A stretch of DNA of 64,000 bases from Nocardia neocaledoniensis (GTDB lineage Bacteria > Actinomycetota > Actinomycetes > Mycobacteriales > Mycobacteriaceae). The DNA is taken from the NCBI RefSeq assembly GCF_003182135.1, contig NZ_QGTL01000014.1, forward strand, positions 1-64,000, read 5' to 3'. The stretch's first letter is position 1, and each line of letters starts with the position of its first letter. The notes beneath the pieces are model-generated. The model made no database searches, had not been told where the DNA came from, and worked only from the letters and a program-made list of their open reading frames with translations. The position numbers and the translations under genes are program-made. Positions 1-11,841 of this stretch are shown one piece after another.

Positions 1-818
<818 letters not shown>

Positions 819-882
819 GCGCGAGTCGGTGTCGGGAGTCCGCGCGCCGCGCGGGCACGGGTGGAGTGGAAGCGGGCATGCT

Positions 883-1521
883 GTGAGGGTGGAGATTCCG
901 ATGTTCCCGCTGGGCGCGGTGTTGTTGCCCGGCGAACCGTTGTCGTTGCAGATTTTCGAGCCGCGCTATGTGGCGTTGGTGCAGGACTGTCTCGACGGGC
1001 GGCGGGAACCGGAGTTCGGGGTGGTGCTCATCGCCCGCGGGCACGAGGTGGGCGGCGGTGACGTGCGCACCGATGTGGGCGTGGTCGCGCGCATCACCGA
1101 CGTGGTCGAGTTGTCCGGCTCGCGGTTCCGGCTGCGGTGCGTCGGCGGCGCGCGCATCCGGGTCGAGGAGTGGCTCACCGACGCCCCGTACCCGCGGGCC
1201 CAGGTGCGCGAGTGGCCGGACGAGGAGGGCGCCGACGACGGCGAACTCCTCGCCGACCTGCGCAAACGCGCGGACCGCCTGCACACCCTCACCGAACGGC
1301 TGGCCCGCCGCTCCGGCATCCGCCAGCCACCGCCGTCGGCCCCGCTCGACGACCTGTCCGACGACCCGGTGATCCGCTCCTACGAACTGGCCGCCCGCCT
1401 CCCCATCGGCCCCACCGACCGCCAGGCCGCCCTCTCGGCCCCCGACCCCTACACCCGCCTGCAGTCCCTCGTCACCGCCGTCGACGACGCCATCGCCATG
1501 ATGGAATTCCGCCTCCAGTGA
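883..1521 (+). CDS. LON substrate-binding domain protein
   Basis: A 212-residue cytoplasmic protein that resembles the N-terminal substrate-recognition domain of Lon protease standing alone. It opens with VEIPMFPLGAVLLPGEPLSL and continues with IFEPRY, the usual start of the LON domain. There is no AAA ATPase or protease domain. The frame stays open further upstream, but homologous sequence begins only near the GTG at 883; GTG 889 and ATG 901 are alternatives. The C-terminal third is a helical segment with LHTLTERLARR. It lies 64 bases after acs on the same strand, so co-transcription is possible. Function in actinobacteria is not established. Confidence 0.8.
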   Translation: MRVEIPMFPLGAVLLPGEPLSLQIFEPRYVALVQDCLDGRREPEFGVVLIARGHEVGGGDVRTDVGVVARITDVVELSGSRFRLRCVGGARIRVEEWLTDAPYPRAQVREWPDEEGADDGELLADLRKRADRLHTLTERLARRSGIRQPPPSAPLDDLSDDPVIRSYELAARLPIGPTDRQAALSAPDPYTRLQSLVTAVDDAIAMMEFRLQ

Positions 1522-1631
1522 CGCTCTCGAGGGCACCTCGCCCGCTTTTCGAACCGGAGTGCTGCCCGATCCGTTGAACCGGTAGTGAGCGTGCCGGGTC
1601 GGCGGCTCGACCGAGTGGATCGGAGTACGGG

Positions 1632-2045
1632 ATGAGCAGCGCGTGGGAGATCGATCGGCGAACGGTGATGGTCGGGGCGGGGGTGTTGGCGGCGGCCGCG
1701 ACCGTGACCGCGTGCGGCGGGAAGGACGGGTCATCGGCCGGGGCGCAGGCGCCGGTGGACGGGCCGCCGGGTGCGTTGGCGCGGACCGCCGACGTGCCGG
1801 TCGGGGGCGGGGTGATCGCCGGGGACACGGTGATCACGCAGCCGACGGCGGGGACGTTCGTGGGACTGTCCTCGACCTGTACGCACGCGGGCTGCCGGGT
1901 GGGCAATGTCTCGGACGGCACCGTCAACTGCCCGTGCCACGGCAGCCGCTTCGGGCTCGACGGCAGCGTCCGCGGTGGACCGGCGACCGAGCCGCTGCCG
2001 TCGAAACCCGTACGGGTGGAGGGTGATTCGATCGTCGCGGGGTGA
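1632..2045 (+). CDS. Rieske [2Fe-2S] lipoprotein with twin-arginine signal
   Basis: A 137-residue exported iron-sulfur protein. The N-terminus has a twin-arginine signal ([10 protein letters not shown], Arg9-Arg10) that also ends in a lipobox with Cys28, so the folded protein is probably exported by Tat and then lipid-anchored. The Rieske cluster ligands are Cys83 and His85 in CTHAGC and Cys100 and His103 in CPCHGS; Cys88 and Cys102 can form the usual disulfide. Short stand-alone Rieske proteins of this type are common in actinobacteria and are presumed electron carriers. No partner oxidoreductase is adjacent. It ends one base before the stop of the convergent VOC gene. Confidence 0.88.
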   Translation: MSSAWEIDRRTVMVGAGVLAAAATVTACGGKDGSSAGAQAPVDGPPGALARTADVPVGGGVIAGDTVITQPTAGTFVGLSSTCTHAGCRVGNVSDGTVNCPCHGSRFGLDGSVRGGPATEPLPSKPVRVEGDSIVAG

Positions 2046-2513
2046 TCAGCCCGCGTTCATCATCTCGTCCATGCGCCGCTGCATCTCCTCCTCGGAGACG
2101 TCCTCGACGTGGGTCGCCACGGTCCAGCGGTGGCCCCACGGGTCCTCGAAGGCGCCGCTGCGGTCGCCGTAGAACTGGTCGGTCACGGGCGTGATCTCGG
2201 TGGCGCCCGCCGCGATCGCGGCGTTGAACGCGCCGTCGGCGTCGGGGACGTAGACCATCAGGTTCACCGGCGAGCCGCCGACCGCCTTCGGATCGAGGAA
2301 GCCGATCTCGGGGACCGGGTCGCCGACCATGAGAACAGAGTCGCCCACCAGCAGCTCGCTGTGCACGATCGTGTCACCGGGGCCGGGCATCTTCATGCGC
2401 ACCGTGGCGCCGAAGATCGCGGTGTAGAAGTCGATCGCCGCCGCGGCTCCCGCACACGAGATGCCGGGACAGATTCGCGGGTAACCAGCGGGAAAGGGGG
2501 AAACATCAGACAT
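2046..2513 (-). CDS. VOC-fold (glyoxalase/PhnB-like) protein
   Basis: A 155-residue protein of the vicinal oxygen chelate superfamily, in the PhnB-like group with the pattern IDFYTAIFGA near the N-terminus and FYGDRSGAFEDPWGHRWTVA near the C-terminus. These proteins form beta-alpha-beta-beta-beta modules that usually bind a metal; the enzymatic activity of most PhnB-like members is unknown. The tail EEMQRRMDEM is also typical of this group. The gene is monocistronic and faces the divergent LLM oxidoreductase across a 155-bp spacer. Confidence 0.82.
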   Translation of the reverse strand: MSDVSPFPAGYPRICPGISCAGAAAAIDFYTAIFGATVRMKMPGPGDTIVHSELLVGDSVLMVGDPVPEIGFLDPKAVGGSPVNLMVYVPDADGAFNAAIAAGATEITPVTDQFYGDRSGAFEDPWGHRWTVATHVEDVSEEEMQRRMDEMMNAG

Positions 2514-2624
2514 CGGATACCTCCGTGTCGAGGTTGATGCGCGGACCGTTCCGAGCCTATTCCCCGCACCCGGCGCGGGGAAGCCCGTCGCCGCCGTGGT
2601 CTTCCGACCGGCCCGAAAGGCTGG

Positions 2625-2638
2625 TAGAACTTGTTTCA
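2625..2638 (+). promoter_or_regulatory. KstR-like operator upstream of LLM oxidoreductase gene
   Basis: The 14-mer TAGAACTTGTTTCA fits the published mycobacterial KstR operator pattern TnnAACnnGTTnnA at every fixed base. It lies 31 bp upstream of the ATG at 2669, in the promoter region of the LLM gene. KstR represses sterol catabolism genes in mycobacteria and rhodococci. The assignment here rests only on the motif match. Confidence 0.5.
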
Positions 2639-2668
2639 GTTTTGTTGTCTGATCCGGAGGGCCGGAAT

Positions 2669-3520
2669 ATGCGGTACGGGCTCGTGCTGTTCACCAGTGA
2701 CCGGGGCATCACGCCCGCCGACGCCGCGCTGGCCGCGGAGAACGCGGGCTTCGACGCGTTCTACGTCCCCGAGCACACCCACATCCCGGTGGTGCGCGCG
2801 GCCGCGCATCCCCAGACCGGGGACTCCTCTCTGCCCGACGACCGCTACCTGCGCACCCTCGACCCCTGGGTCGCGCTGGCCACGGCCGCCGCGGTGACCG
2901 AGCGCATCACGCTGTCGACGGCGGTGGCGCTGCCCGCCGAACACCATCCGATCACCCTGGCCAAGACCATCGCCTCGCTCGATCACCTCTCCGGCGGCCG
3001 GGTCGAGCTGGGCGTCGGATTCGGCTGGAACACCGACGAACTCGCCCACCACGGTGTCCCGCCCAAGAAGCGGCGGACCGTGCTGCGCGAGAACCTCGAC
3101 GCGATGCGCACCCTCTGGTCGCAGGAGGAAGCCGAATTCGAGGGCGAGTTCGTGCGTTTCGGGCCGAGCTGGTCCTGGCCCAAGCCCATCAGCCCGAAGA
3201 TCCCGGTACTGCTCGGCGCGGGCGGCACCGAGAAGTCCTTCGGCTGGCTCGCCGCGCACGCCGACGGCTGGATCACCACCCCGACCGAGGGCGAGCTGGG
3301 CGAGAAGATCGCGCTGCTGCACCGGGTCTGGCGCGAGGCCGGTCGCGAGGGCACGCCGCGCGTGATCGCGCTGGCGGGGCGCCACGACGCCGACCAGCTG
3401 GCCCGCTGGGCGGAGCTGGGCGTCACCGAGACGGTGTTCGGCCTGCCCGACCGCTCGGCCGACGAGGTCCGCGGCTACATCGCCCATCTGGGCGGCAAGC
3501 TGGCTCCCGCCGCGGTGTGA
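2669..3520 (+). CDS. LLM class F420-dependent oxidoreductase
   Basis: A 283-residue luciferase-like TIM-barrel enzyme of the class that commonly uses coenzyme F420 in actinobacteria. It begins MRYGLVLFTSD, has the FDAFYVPEHTHIP strand-loop typical of these enzymes, the segment LDHLSGGRVELGVGFGWN, and the C-terminal LGVTETVFGLPDRSADEV. A GGAGG at 2656-2660 sits 8 bp before the chosen ATG. The substrate is unknown. A KstR-like operator just upstream suggests a role connected with sterol or fatty acid metabolism. FMN instead of F420 cannot be excluded from sequence alone. Confidence 0.85.
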   Translation: MRYGLVLFTSDRGITPADAALAAENAGFDAFYVPEHTHIPVVRAAAHPQTGDSSLPDDRYLRTLDPWVALATAAAVTERITLSTAVALPAEHHPITLAKTIASLDHLSGGRVELGVGFGWNTDELAHHGVPPKKRRTVLRENLDAMRTLWSQEEAEFEGEFVRFGPSWSWPKPISPKIPVLLGAGGTEKSFGWLAAHADGWITTPTEGELGEKIALLHRVWREAGREGTPRVIALAGRHDADQLARWAELGVTETVFGLPDRSADEVRGYIAHLGGKLAPAAV

Positions 3521-3533
3521 CCCGCCCCGCCGC

Positions 3534-4259
3534 TCAGGCGCGCAGTTTGCGCACCTGAGCGGCGGTGAGGTCGGCGAGCACGCCGGGGTCGACGACCTCC
3601 GGTGCGGTGACCACGATCTGGACCAGGGTGTTGCCGACCTGGACCAGTGCCGTGGCCGAGGTCAGGGTCAGGCCCTCGCTGGCCGCCGTGAGGGTGAAGG
3701 CCGAGTGGGCGTCGCCCGCCTTCGGCTGGTCGAGCGGGGCGGTGCGGTAGTCGATGCGCACGCCCTCGTCCTCCCCGGTGTAGGAGACGCAGCGGCGCGG
3801 CTGGTCCTGCAGCGCGTCGAACGCGCCGGCCAGCGAGGCGTCGGGGTAGCTCGCGGCGTCGATGTCGATCGTCGCGAAGCTCGGCCCGGCGAACTGGACC
3901 GAGGCGGCCGCCGAGGATCCCGGCCGCTGGGTGGCGATCGGCGACAGCAGGCGCGCGCAGTCCGGCGGATCCGTCGGCGCCACCGGGGGCACCGCCGGAT
4001 CGGCGGTCTCGCCGCGCGGCGGCACCACGCTGAAGTCACCGGGAAGGTCGTCCGCCGCGAGCAGACCCGCCGACAAACGCGCGGGATCGCTGACCACGGC
4101 ACCAGTGCCGGGCGCCGCGGTGACGGTGGGTCCGAACGACGCGGGGCAGGACCCGCCCGCGCCGCACTCGTCCTCGTCGGAGCCGCACGCGACCACCCCG
4201 GCCAGGACCGCGCACGCCGAGACGGCCGCGCCCGCGCGCCGCAGGGTCGAACGCATCAT
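3534..4259 (-). CDS. Hypothetical lipoprotein (second of an overlapping pair)
   Basis: A 241-residue predicted lipoprotein. It has a basic start, a hydrophobic stretch and the lipobox VVAC (Cys25 from the first ATG), followed by a cysteine-containing linker and a domain of about 190 residues that ends LTAAQVRKLRA. The domain resembles actinobacterial DUF5642-like or LpqN-like envelope proteins in general character, but I do not recognise a specific family. The start overlaps the stop of the upstream lipoprotein gene in an ATGA arrangement, so the two are translationally coupled. ATG 4256 is an alternative start. Confidence 0.72.
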   Translation of the reverse strand: MMRSTLRRAGAAVSACAVLAGVVACGSDEDECGAGGSCPASFGPTVTAAPGTGAVVSDPARLSAGLLAADDLPGDFSVVPPRGETADPAVPPVAPTDPPDCARLLSPIATQRPGSSAAASVQFAGPSFATIDIDAASYPDASLAGAFDALQDQPRRCVSYTGEDEGVRIDYRTAPLDQPKAGDAHSAFTLTAASEGLTLTSATALVQVGNTLVQIVVTAPEVVDPGVLADLTAAQVRKLRA

Positions 4260-5209
4260 TCGGTCCAGGAGACGCGGGTCGACTGCGTCTGCACCAGGGT
4301 GCTCTCGCTGCGCGCGTCGCGGTAGGTCTGCTGGCCGCCGACATCGATCGCGCCCGAGACCGGCAGGGGCAGTCCGAGATCGACGGTGATGGTGCCGGTG
4401 CCCTCCATCACGTACCCGGCGATGTCGAGCGCGCCCGCGTCGTTGGGCAGCGTCCACACGTTCTCGGTCGGGGTCTGGCTCACGTGCAGATCGATGGTGA
4501 GCCGGTCGCCCTCGCGGCTGGTGAGGGTGGCGGTGGTGATCTGGTCGAGGGTGACCCCGCCGGTGATCTCCTGGTGCACCGTCCACACCGCGCCGACGCC
4601 GACGGGCTCGTCGGGGAACGCGATCGAGCGGTACACGGCCTGGTAGAAGGCCTGTTCCAGGGCCGCGCGCGCGGCATTGGGGGTGTCGGGGGACGGGGCG
4701 AGCCGCAGCTCGGTGATGGCGCCGAGATCGCTCATCTCCAGGCCCGCGTGCGAGCCGTCGGCCGAGGTGAACGCCTTGTTCAGCGCCGGATCGGGCGTGG
4801 TCACCGTGCCGACGGTCAGGTCGACGCCGTCGTCGCCCGCGGTGGCCGTCATCGGGATGGTGAGCGCCGCGGGCGAGAAGTCGCGCGCGGGCTGATCGTT
4901 GACCTGCTGCTGGATGCGGTAGTCCGTGCGCAGCGTCACCTCCTGCGTGACGCCGGGGACATACCGCGAGCGCAGCATGTCCCGCGGCTCCTCGCCCGCC
5001 GACACCAGCGTGGTGGCGGCGGCCGGGATCGGCACCGTCACTTCCTTGCCGATGCCGAGCGGCTCGGTACCCTCCGCGTCGACCTGCGACGGCGACCGAT
5101 CGGCGCAGCCGGCGCCGAAGGTCGCGAACCCGAGCACGAGCGCCACGACCAACACCCCGGGGCGCGCGATACGGGGTAAGCGAGAACCAGACAACACCGT
5201 CACAGCCAT
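4256..5209 (-). CDS. Hypothetical lipoprotein (first of an overlapping pair)
   Basis: A 317-residue exported protein with a signal sequence ending in the lipobox FGAGC (Cys35). The mature part has the beta-rich, repetitive hydrophilic/hydrophobic character of DUF6263-like secreted actinobacterial proteins and ends TQSTRVSWTE. It contains no recognisable catalytic motif. The gene is coupled through ATGA to the following lipoprotein gene, and the two probably act together at the outer face of the membrane. It is divergent from lspA, the peptidase that processes such lipoproteins; that pairing may be coincidental. Confidence 0.72.
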   Translation of the reverse strand: MAVTVLSGSRLPRIARPGVLVVALVLGFATFGAGCADRSPSQVDAEGTEPLGIGKEVTVPIPAAATTLVSAGEEPRDMLRSRYVPGVTQEVTLRTDYRIQQQVNDQPARDFSPAALTIPMTATAGDDGVDLTVGTVTTPDPALNKAFTSADGSHAGLEMSDLGAITELRLAPSPDTPNAARAALEQAFYQAVYRSIAFPDEPVGVGAVWTVHQEITGGVTLDQITTATLTSREGDRLTIDLHVSQTPTENVWTLPNDAGALDIAGYVMEGTGTITVDLGLPLPVSGAIDVGGQQTYRDARSESTLVQTQSTRVSWTE

Positions 5210-5293
5210 CAGCGTACGACCGCTTCCTGAGTAACAGCTGGGACTCCCGGCACCGCGACGAAGGCCCGATCGCCACTAGGGAATGATGGACGC

Positions 5294-5902
5294 GTGAGTG
5301 AAGACCGGCCCATCGACAACGCTGCCGTCCCCGAGACCGGCGACGAGGCGACCGCACCGGCGACCGAGCCCGCCGAACCCGCCGAACCCGCAGGTCGGCG
5401 CCGGTTGACGACGCTCCTGGCGATCGCGGCCGTGCTGTTCGGACTCGACCTGCTGACCAAGTGCCTCGCCGTGGCCCTCATCGATCCCGGTGAATCGGTG
5501 CCGATCATCGGCGATTTCGCGCGGTTCACCCTGGTGCGCAATCCGGGCGCGGCGTTCTCGATGGCGACCGGCATGACCTGGCTGCTGACCCTGATCGCCG
5601 CGGCGGTGGTGATCGGCGTCATCCGGATCGGGCGCACGCTGCGCTCGCTGTGGTGGGCGATCGGCCTGGGCATGGTGCTCGGCGGCGCGCTGGGCAACCT
5701 GGTCGACCGGATCTTCCGTTACCCCGGCCCGCTGCAGGGCCATGTCGTCGATTTCGTGGCCATCGGGTGGTGGCCGGTGTTCAACGTCGCCGATTCGGCG
5801 ATCGTGTGCGGGGCGATCCTGCTGGTAGCGCTCACCGTGTTCGGTTTCGAACCGGACGGCACCCGCAGCGGCCGCAAGCACACCGGGGAGGAGACCGCGT
5901 GA
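5294..5902 (+). CDS. lspA: Lipoprotein signal peptidase (signal peptidase II)
   Basis: A 202-residue inner-membrane aspartic peptidase that cleaves prolipoprotein signal peptides after lipid modification. The two catalytic aspartates are visible as Asp139 in GNLVDRIF and Asp167 in FNVADSAI, with the conserved [13 protein letters not shown] near residue 80 and four hydrophobic segments. A Pro/Glu/Ala-rich N-terminal tail of about 35 residues precedes the first membrane helix, which is common in actinobacteria. The start is GTG. Its stop overlaps the GTG of the pseudouridine synthase gene, as in mycobacteria where the two are neighbours. Confidence 0.96.
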   Translation: MSEDRPIDNAAVPETGDEATAPATEPAEPAEPAGRRRLTTLLAIAAVLFGLDLLTKCLAVALIDPGESVPIIGDFARFTLVRNPGAAFSMATGMTWLLTLIAAAVVIGVIRIGRTLRSLWWAIGLGMVLGGALGNLVDRIFRYPGPLQGHVVDFVAIGWWPVFNVADSAIVCGAILLVALTVFGFEPDGTRSGRKHTGEETA

Positions 5903-6825
5903 GGGAGACCAGGACGATGCCCGTCCCCGACGGGCTGGACGGGATGCGCGTCGACGCGGGCCTGTCCCGGCTGCTCGGGTTGTCACGGACGGCGGTGGCC
6001 GCGCTGGCCGAGGAGGGCTCGGTGCAGCTCGACGGCGTCGCGGCGGGCAAGTCCGACCGCCTGACCGCGGGCGCCTGGCTGGAAGTGGTCTTCCCCGAAC
6101 CGAAACGGGAGCTGGTCGTGGAGGCCACCCCGGTGGAGGGGATGAAGATCCTCTACGCCGACGACGACATCGTCGCGGTGGACAAGCCGATCGGCGTCGC
6201 CGCGCACACCGGCGTCGGCTGGACCGGACCCACTGTGGTGGGCGGGCTGGCCGCGATGGGCTACCGCATCTCCACCTCCGGCGCGCACGAACGCCAGGGC
6301 ATCGTGCACCGCCTCGACGTCGGCACGTCGGGGGTGATGGTGGTCGCCCAGTCCGAACACGCGTACACGATGCTCAAGCGCGCCTTCAAGCAGCGCACGG
6401 TCGACAAGCAATACCATGCACTCGTGCAGGGACATCCCGATCCGAGCAGCGGCACGATCGACGCGCCGATCGGACGGGCGCGCGGCAACGACTGGAAGTT
6501 CGCGGTCACCGGCGACGGCAGGCCCAGCGTCACCCACTACGACACGATCGAGGCGTTCCAGGCCGCGAGCCTGCTCGACGTGCACCTGGAGACCGGCCGC
6601 ACCCACCAGATCCGCGTGCACTTCTCAGCGATCCGGCACCCCTGCGCCGGTGACCTGACCTACGGCGCCGACCCGACCCTGGCCAAGCGGCTGGGACTCG
6701 AGCGGCAGTGGCTGCACGCGCGACAGCTCGGTTTCCACCATCCCGCCGACGGGCGCTGGCTCGAGATCACCAGCGAGTACCCGGCCGATCTGGCGGGCGC
6801 ACTGGACGTTCTGCGCAATGCCTGA
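5899..6825 (+). CDS. rluD: RluA/RluD-family 23S rRNA pseudouridine synthase
   Basis: A 308-residue RNA-modifying enzyme that isomerises uridines in 23S rRNA. An S4-like RNA-binding domain covers about residues 15-70 ([16 protein letters not shown]). The catalytic domain has the signature HRLDVGTSG with the nucleophilic Asp140, and [10 protein letters not shown] later on. The GTG at 5899 overlaps the lspA stop codon, which supports this start and translational coupling; ATG 5917 is an alternative. The symbol is by family; exact target uridines cannot be read from sequence. Confidence 0.9.
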   Translation: MRETRTMPVPDGLDGMRVDAGLSRLLGLSRTAVAALAEEGSVQLDGVAAGKSDRLTAGAWLEVVFPEPKRELVVEATPVEGMKILYADDDIVAVDKPIGVAAHTGVGWTGPTVVGGLAAMGYRISTSGAHERQGIVHRLDVGTSGVMVVAQSEHAYTMLKRAFKQRTVDKQYHALVQGHPDPSSGTIDAPIGRARGNDWKFAVTGDGRPSVTHYDTIEAFQAASLLDVHLETGRTHQIRVHFSAIRHPCAGDLTYGADPTLAKRLGLERQWLHARQLGFHHPADGRWLEITSEYPADLAGALDVLRNA

Positions 6826-7588
6826 GGACCCGCGGTCGTCCCCGCAGGCACCGGATCCGGTGCCGGACGACCGCGGGCCCCTGCCCGACCCCGATATCGT
6901 GACCACGCCCGACAACGAGCCGCCCGCGCGCGAGCACCGGCTCCGGACGGCACTGCTGATCGCCGCCGCCGTCGTGCTGGCGGTGGTGGTCGTGGTCCTC
7001 GGGATCGTGAATCCGCGCCCGTCCTCGGGGATCACCACCGATCGGCTCGGGCCCGCGCAGGGCGAGCGGGTCGACGACTACCTGACCGAGGCACGCGCCT
7101 CCCTCGACGGCCCCGACACCGACGCGCACTGGGCGCTGGTCTCGTTCACCGATTACCTTGCCCCGCCCCAGATCCCGGCCGCGGCCGCAGGCCTGCGGAT
7201 CTCCGGGGTGATCCAGCACGTCCCGATCGAGCGGGTACAGACGCCGGTGATCACGGTGGCCACCCCCGCGGGCGACGAACCGGCGATCGCCTCGGCCGAC
7301 GCGGCGGCGGGCTTGCTCGCGGCCCAGCGCTTCCGTGACCAGCGGGCCGCCGAGATCGCCAGGGTCACCGAGGCCAGGCTGCGCGCGGGCTGCGCCTGCA
7401 CGGCCGGACTGGTCGTCCGCGGCACCCTGCCCGAATTACGTGACCTGGCAACCCGACCCGGCGTCCGGTCGGTCCAGGCGCTCCCCGCGGACGCGATCGC
7501 GGGCCGGTTCGCCGTGGCGCCGCTGCTGCCAGAGACCGTCGACGTGGTGACGCCGATCCCGGACGACGGGCCGGTTCCCGCGGAGTAG
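6818..7588 (+). CDS. Hypothetical single-pass membrane protein
   Basis: A 256-residue protein with an acidic, proline-rich cytoplasmic N-terminus of about 40 residues, one transmembrane helix at about 45-65 ([20 protein letters not shown]) and an extracytoplasmic domain. The domain contains [12 protein letters not shown] and a stretch of alternating hydrophobic residues, but no family that I recognise. Its start overlaps the end of the pseudouridine synthase gene by eight bases, making it the third gene of the lspA operon. It probably ends at the hairpin at 7603-7624. Confidence 0.75.
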   Translation: MPEDPRSSPQAPDPVPDDRGPLPDPDIVTTPDNEPPAREHRLRTALLIAAAVVLAVVVVVLGIVNPRPSSGITTDRLGPAQGERVDDYLTEARASLDGPDTDAHWALVSFTDYLAPPQIPAAAAGLRISGVIQHVPIERVQTPVITVATPAGDEPAIASADAAAGLLAAQRFRDQRAAEIARVTEARLRAGCACTAGLVVRGTLPELRDLATRPGVRSVQALPADAIAGRFAVAPLLPETVDVVTPIPDDGPVPAE

Positions 7589-7602
7589 CGGCACCACCCG
7601 CT

Positions 7603-7624
7603 CCCGCCGTGTCCACACGACGGG
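7603..7624. terminator. Hairpin between convergent genes
   Basis: A 10-bp stem with one mismatch (CCCGCCGTGT and ACACGACGGG) around a two-base centre lies between the convergent stops at 7588 and 7651. It can act as a bidirectional terminator. There is no U-tract, as is usual for actinobacteria. Confidence 0.5.
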
Positions 7625-7650
7625 CCGAATCGACGCCACCCCGGCACGGT

Positions 7651-8292
7651 TCACGCCGCGACGGCGGCGTGCCCGATCGTGATGTCGCCGTACATGTTCC
7701 GTGCGTGCACGCGCACGGTGTCGTCGCTCGTGACGGCGGCCGCGGCGAAATCGTTGCGGACCGTGCCGTAGGCGGCGAACGTCTCCACCTGGACGGCGCT
7801 GCCGGGCCGCACGCCGACCGACAGCGCGCCCATCGACGTCTCCACCTGCACCACCCCGCGCACTGCCGCACCGATCGTGACGTCGCCCTTGGCGGTCTTC
7901 GCGGTGACCGAACCGCGAGGCTGCTCGACGACGATGTCGCCCGCGGCCACGTCGAGGTCGCAGTCGCCGAGCTCGCCCTTGCCGACCAGGCGGCCGAGCG
8001 CGGTCGTGGCCTTCAGCTGTGAACCCGCGGGGGCCAGCACGCTCACCTCGATCGAGTACTTGCCGCTCAACATCCCGGTGAACCACTTGTCCTCGGGCGC
8101 ACGCACGGTGAGCACACCCGCGGCGAAATCGACCCGCATACGCTCGGCGGCGCGCACATCGCTCTTGCTGGACGGATCGGACGGACGGATCTCGACGACC
8201 GTGTCGGCCCGGTCGGTGGCGGTGACGACGACATCGCCGCACGGCACGTCGACGATGACGGTGATCGGGTCCGGGGTCTGGAAAGTGGGCAT
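7651..8292 (-). CDS. DUF4097 beta-strand repeat protein
   Basis: A 213-residue protein of the DUF4097 family, which folds as a right-handed beta solenoid of short repeated strands. The repeats are visible as alternating segments such as VEIRPSD, GVLTVRAPED, SIEVSVLAP, LKATTALGRLV, GDCDLDVAAGDIVV and TAKTAKGDVTIG. There is no signal peptide or membrane anchor, so it is cytoplasmic or surface-associated by interaction. The function of the family is unknown; in other actinobacteria it is often found near regulators. An AT-rich palindromic site lies upstream. Confidence 0.83.
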   Translation of the reverse strand: MPTFQTPDPITVIVDVPCGDVVVTATDRADTVVEIRPSDPSSKSDVRAAERMRVDFAAGVLTVRAPEDKWFTGMLSGKYSIEVSVLAPAGSQLKATTALGRLVGKGELGDCDLDVAAGDIVVEQPRGSVTAKTAKGDVTIGAAVRGVVQVETSMGALSVGVRPGSAVQVETFAAYGTVRNDFAAAAVTSDDTVRVHARNMYGDITIGHAAVAA

Positions 8293-8365
8293 GGCTGTGC
8301 TCCTCGGGAGATGCGATGGGGGAAGGCCGGTCCGCGCGATGGGCGGTCCGTCCGGCTACGACTCC

Positions 8366-8392
8366 AACTATATGTAGAAGTATACGTATATG
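8366..8392 (-). promoter_or_regulatory. AT-rich palindromic operator/promoter candidate
   Basis: Upstream of the DUF4097 gene is an island of very low GC. It includes the perfect palindrome TATACGTATA at 8381-8390, preceded by CTATATGTAG. In a window of this base composition such a stretch is conspicuous. It is likely a promoter plus a repressor site. The binding protein is not encoded next to it. PadR or TetR family proteins bind sites of this look, but that is a guess. Confidence 0.4.
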
Positions 8393-8480
8393 CAAGAGGC
8401 GTCCGGAATCCCCCGCTGGTTCCCAGGTCACAAAGGATTTTCGGCCGCCGCGCCCCGAGGTGGCGCGGCGTCCGGTGCGG

Positions 8481-9308
8481 TCAGTCGGGCAGGGTCACCA
8501 CGCCGTCGAGATAGCGGCGGCAGCGGCCGAGCAGCAGGACGCGGTCGTCGGCGAGTTCGGTGCGCAGGGCGCCGCCGCGGCGGGAGAGCTGACGCGCGGT
8601 CAGCGTCGTCCGCCCGAGCTCGCGGCGCCACAGCGGGACCAGCTGGGCGTGCGCGGAGCCGGTGACGGGGTCCTCGGGGACACCGACGCCGGGGGCGAAG
8701 AAGCGGGAGACGAAGTCGGCGGAGTCGCCGGCGGCGGTCAGGATCGCCCCGCGGGCCAACTCGGGGAAGGCACCGAGATCCGGGGCGGCGGAACGCACTT
8801 CGTTCTCGGTGGCGACGACGATCACCTCGTCCTGCCCGGTGTAGGCGCGGAGCGGGGTGACGCCGAGCGCGGCCACCAGGGCCGGATCGGGATCCACCTG
8901 AACCGAGGCGAGGGCGGGCAGGTCGAGGACGTATTCGTCGTCGTCGGTGCGGTCGACGTGCAGCCACCCGGAGCGGGTGTAGAAACTCACCCGGTCGTGG
9001 CCGGGATGCAGGTCCTCGATGATCTGGGCGGCCGAGGCCAGCGTGGCGTGGCCGCACATGTCGACCTCCACCGCCGGGGTGAACCAGCGCAGGTGGAAGG
9101 CCGGCCATTCACCGGGCGGTCTCCCGGCGTCGGGGGGTAACTCGGAGGTGTAGAACGCGGTCTCGGCGAGGTTGTTCTCCTCGGCCAGTTGTTGCAGCAG
9201 CGCATCCGGCAGCCACGTGGACAGCGGCATGACCGCGGCCGGGTTGCCCGAGAACGGTGCGTCGGCGAACGCGTCGATCTGGTGCAGCAGTACCTCCATA
9301 GTGCGCAA
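8481..9308 (-). CDS. PhzF-family isomerase/epimerase
   Basis: A 275-residue protein of the PhzF family (diaminopimelate-epimerase-like fold). Members isomerise substrates such as trans-2,3-dihydro-3-hydroxyanthranilate. Visible signatures are HQIDAFADAPFSGNPAAVMP at the N-terminus, the conserved glutamate in ENNLAETAFY, CGHATLAS, and GVPEDPVTGSAHAQLVP in the second domain. No phenazine genes are nearby, so the substrate is unknown. A TTG at 9308 has GGAG five bases upstream; the ATG at 9299 lies 14 bases from it and is the alternative. Confidence 0.87.
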   Translation of the reverse strand: MRTMEVLLHQIDAFADAPFSGNPAAVMPLSTWLPDALLQQLAEENNLAETAFYTSELPPDAGRPPGEWPAFHLRWFTPAVEVDMCGHATLASAAQIIEDLHPGHDRVSFYTRSGWLHVDRTDDDEYVLDLPALASVQVDPDPALVAALGVTPLRAYTGQDEVIVVATENEVRSAAPDLGAFPELARGAILTAAGDSADFVSRFFAPGVGVPEDPVTGSAHAQLVPLWRRELGRTTLTARQLSRRGGALRTELADDRVLLLGRCRRYLDGVVTLPD

Positions 9309-9379
9309 AGGTACTCCAAGACCGAATGTTCGTCGGGCACAAGGGTTCTCGAGGCAACCCGGCCCTGGTCAGCGCGGCC

Positions 9380-11803
<2,424 letters not shown>

Positions 11804-11825
11804 GCTCGTCAGGCTACGTCAGTCG

Positions 11826-11841
11826 TAACATGGGATGAATG
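11826..11841 (+). promoter_or_regulatory. Probable leaderless promoter of rarD
   Basis: TAACAT at 11826-11831 is a plausible -10 hexamer, with the rarD ATG eight bases after it. The transcript would start at or next to the initiation codon, a common arrangement in mycobacteria and relatives. There is no Shine-Dalgarno sequence in the 35-bp gap. Confidence 0.4.

Noticed and set aside
8481-9308. Phenazine biosynthesis locus
   Set aside because: Only the PhzF-family gene is present; this family has many members outside phenazine pathways.
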